Shown piece after piece: positions 5,301-9,281 of a DNA stretch of 9,281 nucleotides; within the stretch, counting starts at the first letter, position 1; each line of letters starts with the position of its first letter. Origin of the DNA: an uncultured bacterium (GTDB lineage Bacteria; Actinomycetota; Coriobacteriia; Coriobacteriales; Coriobacteriaceae); contig CAJMNK010000071.1 in the NCBI GenBank assembly GCA_905214905.1, forward strand, positions 1 through 9,281. The letters run 5' to 3'. The notes beneath the pieces are model-generated. The model was not told the DNA's origin, ran no database searches, and saw only the letters and a list, made by a program, of their open reading frames with translations. A program made the translations under genes and the position numbers.

Positions 5301-5582
5301 ACCAAGGGCGGCAAGCCCGCGCTGCGCGGCGCCGCAAGTGCCGAGCTGCTCGAGGAAGAGCGCGGCGACGGTCGCATCCCGGGCCTTAAGAAGGGCTTTC
5401 CCGGCGAGGGCGGCAACATGGACTTCGATGCGCTGCTCGACCGCGTGGAGACCGGCATTGCCGAGCGCCTGCGCGAGCTCGAGGCGGGCGACGTCGCCGC
5501 TGTCGATCCGACATCGGCGCAGGCCGCGCATGCGCGCTGCTCGTATAACCACGAAGGAACGTTTGTAAGGAGGGACGTGTAG
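2394..5582 (+). CDS. addB: AddB-like subunit of the AddAB helicase-nuclease (PD-(D/E)XK nuclease family protein)
   Basis: This 1062-residue protein is the partner of AddA in processing DNA double-strand ends for RecA-dependent repair. The start at 2394 follows GGAGG (2386-2390) with an unusually short 3-nt gap. The N-terminal two thirds is a degenerate helicase-like region: a domain-2-like strand VRVLVVSARAP (about 308-318), and RPGSYDAVLFADVDLDSYPL (559-578), where AddB proteins carry a conserved strand and loop. No GxxxxGK[ST] Walker A is present near the N-terminus. A repetitive Ala/Asp/Lys linker occupies 650-685. The C-terminal PD-(D/E)XK nuclease (PF12705-like) has H785 in GNFVHDVLEHLH, D894 in GGRIDRVD, and D908/K910 in VIDYK, so the nuclease should be active. 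Of the four Fe-S cysteines of typical AddB, only C756 and C1049 align clearly; C759 and H1046 are possible substitutes. It is 3 nt upstream of addA and surely co-transcribed. Confidence 0.85.
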   Translation: MPVRIYTTNAGADLSDAEAALLADLVARHGRAVLLAPTFAELDLCRHDAAEVGVSLGIDYKTPSSWLRSLWELLGDGRGFVDNLQRQMLFSDMVARLDDADLQPLSRSQGTVRMLARMARDVLPGVAGTGAERCCDNVCKPKPRSDAEARVFELLCAYARGLDRRDMVEPCEAADIMAGALADNLPACTRAVCVRGITSFTHGLLELLSAVASNGGEVVVLLACEQAAMREDLAAAFDARGVLFEVAPLDEDAGAPAIAPKSVVRPAFVEVAGPHARARVYADVIDKMVKARKESKVNDAASAPVDPVRVLVVSARAPQLFGELAARLAARHVAAETAEFTAFSQSIAGRQFTALANLIERMKAADEGTASKTEWWPAPELTDWIYSPLSGADAASARTFDKNMRLSRSKTTAGVKSLLQSVQGQVRGARKAASDENWFKNVPCVVSDVFQALWRDKPVTALKAMLAVAEALPDRALGGLDGQARRQAEVALLRHAIDILMNDARALDVSQAATVPVLDGIRTKVDKRSTAYDYETYEVDRAPRAQVRFTSLADAAALRPGSYDAVLFADVDLDSYPLSHEEGPLATLTASLGREGVTLEPAALLRVRFGHAMQTARGPVALARVTHDRQARECYPAAVWTELRAHAEAADAAKAADADKAADADKTADDAKAADDAKAADADKAKCVGEGDIVRDFDPAAGEGLKRERVTCEAPQHLSAEAVPYLVLRRRDGEDEDAPLVPRLTSASQIEAYSTCPLCWFVSYRVKPQSIDAGFGNMEKGNFVHDVLEHLHARLPQEGMERVTPMNLPRAKELLHEVFAETLAEHAGKRGTEGPLVPLSPVEERQVAEILPQLEGVLAYESEALAPFAPRYLEFAFNELQVEYAGWPLGGRIDRVDVDAENRAVVIDYKHRSGVEEFKLADPTVRDEESGEAPIDDPRWLPPHTQTLIYAQAMRRALGLDTRAALYFSTKGGKPALRGAASAELLEEERGDGRIPGLKKGFPGEGGNMDFDALLDRVETGIAERLRELEAGDVAAVDPTSAQAAHARCSYNHEGTFVRRDV
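4341..4448 (+). repeat. Six 18-bp tandem repeats inside addB
   Basis: Six consecutive in-frame units of the type gctgacgccgacaaggcc begin at 4341, 4359, 4377, 4395, 4413 and 4431. They encode hexapeptides ADAAKA, ADADKA, ADADKT, ADDAKA, ADDAKA and ADADKA (residues 650-685). The period is a multiple of three, so copy-number change keeps the frame. The sequence lies between the helicase-like region and the nuclease domain and would form a charged, probably helical or flexible, linker. Confidence 0.95.
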
Positions 5583-5585
5583 ACC

Positions 5586-8500
5586 ATGGATCTTTCGACT
5601 TTGATGCCGCAACAGCTGCAAGTCGTCAAAACGCTCGACCGCCCGCTGTTTGTCTCGGCGGGTGCCGGCTCGGGCAAGACCTTTACCCTCACGCGCCGCA
5701 TTGTCTATGCGCTCTCGCCCGAATCCGGTCCGTTTGTCGAGCATCTGGACCAGGTGCTCGCCATTACCTTTACCAAAGATGCCGCGGCCGAGATCCGTGA
5801 CCGCGTGCGCCGCGCGCTCATCGACGAGGGTATGGACGAGGAAGCCCTGACCGTCGACGATGCGTGGATTTCGACCATTCACGGCATGTGCTCGCGTATC
5901 CTGCGCGCACACGCGTTGGAGCTGGGTATCGATCCCGAGTTCACGGTGCTCACCGATACCGACGAGCTTATGGACCAGGCTGTTGAGCATGTGCTGGCCC
6001 GCGCGACGGCGCCCGATGCCGCCCCCGAGCTCGCGGCATCGCTCAAGGCCCTCTACGCCTGGTATCCCATGGCGGGCGAGGGCGGTCCCTTTGGCGCCGG
6101 CACGACCATCAAGGGTCTGGTGCGCGACCTGCTGGAGCTCTCGAGCCAGCTGCCGGGCGGTATGGACGACGTGCGCGTGGCGCGCGGCCAGGCCGACACC
6201 TCGGCCCTTGCCGATGCCTATCGATCGGCGTTGGGCGCAAGCAAGGCCGCGACCGAAAAAGCGCAGACGGCGCTCGATGCCATCGACGCGTTCGAGGCGA
6301 GCGGCAAGACCATGGCCGATGCGGCGCGACTCATGATGTCGTGCACCATGCCGCGCGCGAGCAAGGCATTCCCTAAGGAGCAGGTGGAGCTACTCAAGGC
6401 AGAGGCCGCCGATGCGTTTATCAATATCGTGCTGGCCTGCGGCGGTCCCGCGCTCGAGGCGCTGGTGGGGCTTGCCCGTGCTGTAGAGGCTGAGTACCGC
6501 GCGCTCAAGGCCGGCCAGTCTGCCCTCGACAACAACGATCTGCTGCGCATGGCCTACGAGGCCCTGCGCGATTACCCGGCCATCCGAGCGGCATACGAGG
6601 GTCGCTTTAAGATGGTCATGATCGATGAGTTCCAGGATACCGATCAGATGCAGGTCGACCTGATCCGTTACCTGACGGGTGCGGGGGAGCGCGCGTTGTG
6701 TACCGTAGGCGATGCACAGCAGTCGATCTACCGCTTCCGCGGGGCGGAGGTCGAGGTGTTCCGTCGCCAGGAGCGCAAGGTGGGCTCGTCTGCCGCGCCC
6801 GAGGCGACTGCCGCGGCCGACGCCCCTGCTGGCGAGCTCGTTAAGCTCGTGCGCAACTTCCGCAGCCACGACGAGGTGCTACGCTATGTGGCTCGCGTCT
6901 TCGACGGCGACGACGGCGGCCTGATGCAGGGCTTTTTGGATCTTGAGGCGAGCGACGGCCGCAAGGACACGCTGGTGGCAGACGCCTCGCGTCGTCAGGC
7001 CCTCTTTGTTGCCGGCGGCAGTACGCAGGAGCGCACACAGGCCAAGGCCCGCGCGATCGCAGAGCGGTTCCGCGCGCTTGCCGATGCCGGTCAGCCCCAG
7101 GGCGGCATGGTGCTGCTGCTGGGCCGCATGACCAACGCCGACGTCTATGCCCAGGCTTTCCGCGACCAAGGACTCGACTGCGTGATCGCGGGTGGCTCGG
7201 TCTTTGCCCAGGCAGCCGAGGTGCAGACGGTGCGCGCCCTAGTCTGCGCGCTCGCCAATCCGGCCGATACGGCGCAGGGCCTTATGCCGCTGCTGGCCTC
7301 GCCGATGTTTGCGCTCGGCGCCCAGGAGTTCCTGGCGCTGGCGACCAAGCTGGACGACCAGACGGGGGAGACCTCGCGCCGCAACATCGACGCGGGCATC
7401 ATGAGCGATTCCGATGTGCCGGGCTTGCAGAGCCTGCCGCTCGTGACGCGCGCCCGCGAGGTGCTATGCTATGCGCTTCGTCGTGTGGGCCGCGATTCGT
7501 TCGCGGCGATCGCGCGCGACGTGGTCAACGCTTCGGGCTGGTTTGTGCGTCTGGCACAGCGTGGTCCCGAGGGCAAGGCCATTGCCGCCAACGTGCTCAA
7601 GGCGCTCGATGCTGTGGTTGAGGCCGAGGCCGAGTTCGGTAACTCGCCGCGCTCCATTGCGCTGGCCTTTGACCGCTTCCTGGCGGGCAAGGAAGCCCCG
7701 GGCGCGCTCAACGAGGAGGGTGACGGCGCGGTACGAATCATGACCGTGCATGCGTCCAAGGGCCTGGAGTATCCGGTCGTGGCGGTTGCGGAGTGCTTTG
7801 GCGTGCGCAAATCGTCCGGTGCGGCACAGATGGGTCGCGTCGAGGGCGGAGCGCAGGTCGTGGCACTGCCTGCACGCTTCGACGGCGTTAAACTCGCGGA
7901 CGGCACGTTCGTAAAGGGCGATGACGTCAAAAAGCAGTTTGAGCGCGCGTTTAAGGGCAAGGGCACGTCGCTGTGGCTGCCGCCAGAGCTCATGGAGGAT
8001 GTCTGCGCGACGGGTTCTCCCGCCGAGGCATTTGCTCACTTGCGCAACGACGACCTGCAGCTTTCGCTCGAGGAGCGGGCTCGTCTGCTTTATGTCGCCA
8101 TGACGCGAGCGCGCGAGCTGGTCATTCTGGCGATGGATGCCGGCGTGAGCCGCGGCAAGCTGTGCGCGCCGACCTTCGATGTCGAGACCGATCTGACCTA
8201 CGACGTGCTGCGTCGTATTCTGCCGACGGACGGCCTGGACATGCCGCAGCTCGATGCCGACCGTTTGGTGTTCGACAACTCCCAGCCGGGCGACTACGAG
8301 CTCATCTCGCTGGCTGACTTTGCTTTTGGCGAGCAGTCGTTTGAGGCCAATGCTTCGCTTGATGCCGAAGGCAGGCTTGTCCGCGGCGATGCGGAGCCGG
8401 AGGGTGCCGGTGCGGATGCCCGCGCCGCCGTTCCCGGTCCTGCCGACCCCGAGCCCGATGCGTTTGAGCTCGTGTATCCCCAGGCGGTGGGCGTGCGCAT

Positions 8501-9209
8501 GGGCACCTGCCCGTATCCGGCGCGCGATTCGTACAGCTACTCGTCAATTGCCGCGGCGCTGCATGCCGAGTCCGAGGACCGTGCCGCCGAGGCACACGTG
8601 CCCATGGACGAGGCCGGCGATGATGCGGAGTCGGATGGTTCCGAGATGACGGATGCGGACGTGGCTGCTGTCGAGCCCGCCGGCAACCCCATGGCGCTGG
8701 GCTCGGCGTTCCATGCCGCCTGCCAGTGGCTGATCGAGATGGGTGCCGATGAGCTGCCCGCCGCGCGTGCCGATGCGCTGGCGCGTCTGTGGCGCCTGAC
8801 GCCGGAGCAGCGCGAGCGCTTCGACGTTGCCCTGGACCGCTGGCTCAAGTCGGCGGTCCGTGCCGAGCTGCTTGCCTGGCCGTGCGTTCGCGCCGAGGTG
8901 CCGTTCTTTTCGCTGGGCTGCGAGGACAAGGACATTGCCCGCTACGGTGCATATGCCGAGGGCGCCATCGATGCACTGGCGACCGACCCGGCCGATCCGT
9001 CACGCGCACTGGCCATCGACTACAAGACGGGTGGCACGCCGGATGAGACACCCGACCAGCTGTTCGAGAAGCACGCCCTGCAGGCGCGCGTCTATTCGGA
9101 TGTTCTGCACAAGGCGGGCTTTAAGACGGTGACGGTCAAGTTCGTCCGCGTGGAGCAGTCCGATCCCTCCAACCCCGCCGAGTCCCAGGTGATCACCTAC
9201 AACCTCTAG
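5586..9209 (+). CDS. addA: ATP-dependent helicase-nuclease AddA (UvrD/SF1 helicase with C-terminal PD-(D/E)XK nuclease)
   Basis: This 1207-residue protein is close to the usual AddA length of about 1200. It is the 3'-5' helicase motor and one nuclease of AddAB. Helicase motifs in order are a Q-motif-like segment with Q9/Q10, Walker A SAGAGSGKT (24-32), Ia AITFTKDAAAEIRDR (59-73), motif II IDEFQDTD (346-353), and III VGDAQQSIYRFRGAE (374-388). They continue with IV VRNFRS (422-427), V IMTVHASKGLEYP (718-730) and VI YVAMTRAREL (836-845). The nuclease at the C-terminus has H1043 (GSAFHAA), D1129 (GAID) and D1145/K1147 (IDYKTGG), followed by the QARVY helix, so all catalytic positions are intact. 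An acidic, low-complexity stretch (about 925-1035) links the two halves. A good SD, AAGGAGG (5567-5573), lies inside the end of addB, 12 nt before the start codon. A UvrD-only helicase is excluded by the nuclease. Confidence 0.95.
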   Translation: MDLSTLMPQQLQVVKTLDRPLFVSAGAGSGKTFTLTRRIVYALSPESGPFVEHLDQVLAITFTKDAAAEIRDRVRRALIDEGMDEEALTVDDAWISTIHGMCSRILRAHALELGIDPEFTVLTDTDELMDQAVEHVLARATAPDAAPELAASLKALYAWYPMAGEGGPFGAGTTIKGLVRDLLELSSQLPGGMDDVRVARGQADTSALADAYRSALGASKAATEKAQTALDAIDAFEASGKTMADAARLMMSCTMPRASKAFPKEQVELLKAEAADAFINIVLACGGPALEALVGLARAVEAEYRALKAGQSALDNNDLLRMAYEALRDYPAIRAAYEGRFKMVMIDEFQDTDQMQVDLIRYLTGAGERALCTVGDAQQSIYRFRGAEVEVFRRQERKVGSSAAPEATAAADAPAGELVKLVRNFRSHDEVLRYVARVFDGDDGGLMQGFLDLEASDGRKDTLVADASRRQALFVAGGSTQERTQAKARAIAERFRALADAGQPQGGMVLLLGRMTNADVYAQAFRDQGLDCVIAGGSVFAQAAEVQTVRALVCALANPADTAQGLMPLLASPMFALGAQEFLALATKLDDQTGETSRRNIDAGIMSDSDVPGLQSLPLVTRAREVLCYALRRVGRDSFAAIARDVVNASGWFVRLAQRGPEGKAIAANVLKALDAVVEAEAEFGNSPRSIALAFDRFLAGKEAPGALNEEGDGAVRIMTVHASKGLEYPVVAVAECFGVRKSSGAAQMGRVEGGAQVVALPARFDGVKLADGTFVKGDDVKKQFERAFKGKGTSLWLPPELMEDVCATGSPAEAFAHLRNDDLQLSLEERARLLYVAMTRARELVILAMDAGVSRGKLCAPTFDVETDLTYDVLRRILPTDGLDMPQLDADRLVFDNSQPGDYELISLADFAFGEQSFEANASLDAEGRLVRGDAEPEGAGADARAAVPGPADPEPDAFELVYPQAVGVRMGTCPYPARDSYSYSSIAAALHAESEDRAAEAHVPMDEAGDDAESDGSEMTDADVAAVEPAGNPMALGSAFHAACQWLIEMGADELPAARADALARLWRLTPEQRERFDVALDRWLKSAVRAELLAWPCVRAEVPFFSLGCEDKDIARYGAYAEGAIDALATDPADPSRALAIDYKTGGTPDETPDQLFEKHALQARVYSDVLHKAGFKTVTVKFVRVEQSDPSNPAESQVITYNL

Positions 9210-9249
9210 CTCACCAGGGCCGTCCGCACGCCCAGTCTCCCCATAACTT

Positions 9250-9276
9250 GCGGTGAAATAGTTCCTGTTTTACGGC
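9250..9276. repeat. Imperfect palindrome downstream of addA
   Basis: GCGGTGAAATAG (9250-9261) and CTGTTTTACGGC (9265-9276) flank TTC. As RNA the arms pair at 11 of 12 positions, two of them G-U, with one G-G mismatch. No T-run follows within the window, so it is not clearly a terminator. It could be an intergenic palindromic repeat, or part of a structure completed beyond the right edge. No other terminator for addBA is visible in the 72 nt after the stop codon. Confidence 0.4.
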
Positions 9277-9281
9277 CCAGC

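Noticed and set aside
9217..9278. GGGCCGT (9217-9223) paired with ACGGCCC (9272-9278) as an addA terminator
   Set aside because: The perfect 7-bp arms are 48 nt apart with no following T-run in view, and the right arm overlaps the more compact palindrome at 9250-9276.
1..9281. CRISPR arrays, insertion sequences, tRNA or rRNA genes, and defence systems
   Set aside because: No direct-repeat/spacer pattern, transposase, or RNA-gene signature was seen. AddAB is a housekeeping repair complex and not, by itself, evidence of a defence island.

Overview
The window looks like core chromosome of a high-GC Gram-positive bacterium, most likely a gut coriobacterium such as Collinsella. This rests on the GC-rich third codon positions, GGAGG-type ribosome binding sites, an AddAB-type recombination enzyme in place of RecBCD, and recurring short intergenic motifs containing GGGGACGG. 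No database search was possible, so the genus is an inference.

Layout. (a) 1-423, minus strand: the first 141 codons of cysteine synthase (cysK), running off the left edge. (b) 424-676: a divergent control region with a good cysK promoter, two inverted repeats that could be operators, and a promoter for the regulator. (c) 677-1105, plus: an Rrf2-family regulator (IscR/CymR type) with four clustered cysteines and a C-terminal isoleucine. (d) 1106-1247: a 31-bp inverted repeat followed by a strong bidirectional terminator. (e) 1248-1613, minus: a small membrane protein of the YvlD / 'phage holin 4' family. (f) 1614-1937: no confident gene, but a coding-like minus-strand frame without a start codon overlaps the membrane-protein start, and a promoter plus a hairpin-rich leader serve the next gene. 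(g) 1938-2237, plus: a TrpR-like YerC/YecD-family DNA-binding protein, ended by a UUCG-loop terminator. (h) 2394-5582 and 5586-9209, plus: a two-gene operon for an AddB-like nuclease and the AddA helicase-nuclease. (i) 9210-9281: non-coding tail with an imperfect palindrome.

How the parts work together. The left part is a plausible cysteine / iron-sulfur control pair: CysK makes cysteine, and the divergent Rrf2 protein is placed and built to sense sulfur or Fe-S status. The right part is a double-strand-break repair machine: AddA unwinds and cuts DNA, while AddB supplies the second nuclease and the scaffold. The AddB here is unusual. It has no recognisable Walker A motif, its Fe-S 'staple' cysteines are partly replaced, and it carries a six-copy 18-bp tandem repeat between its helicase-like and nuclease halves.

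No prophage, insertion sequence, CRISPR array, tRNA or rRNA was found. The most interesting observations are single-feature oddities in otherwise ordinary genes, not a new multi-gene system.
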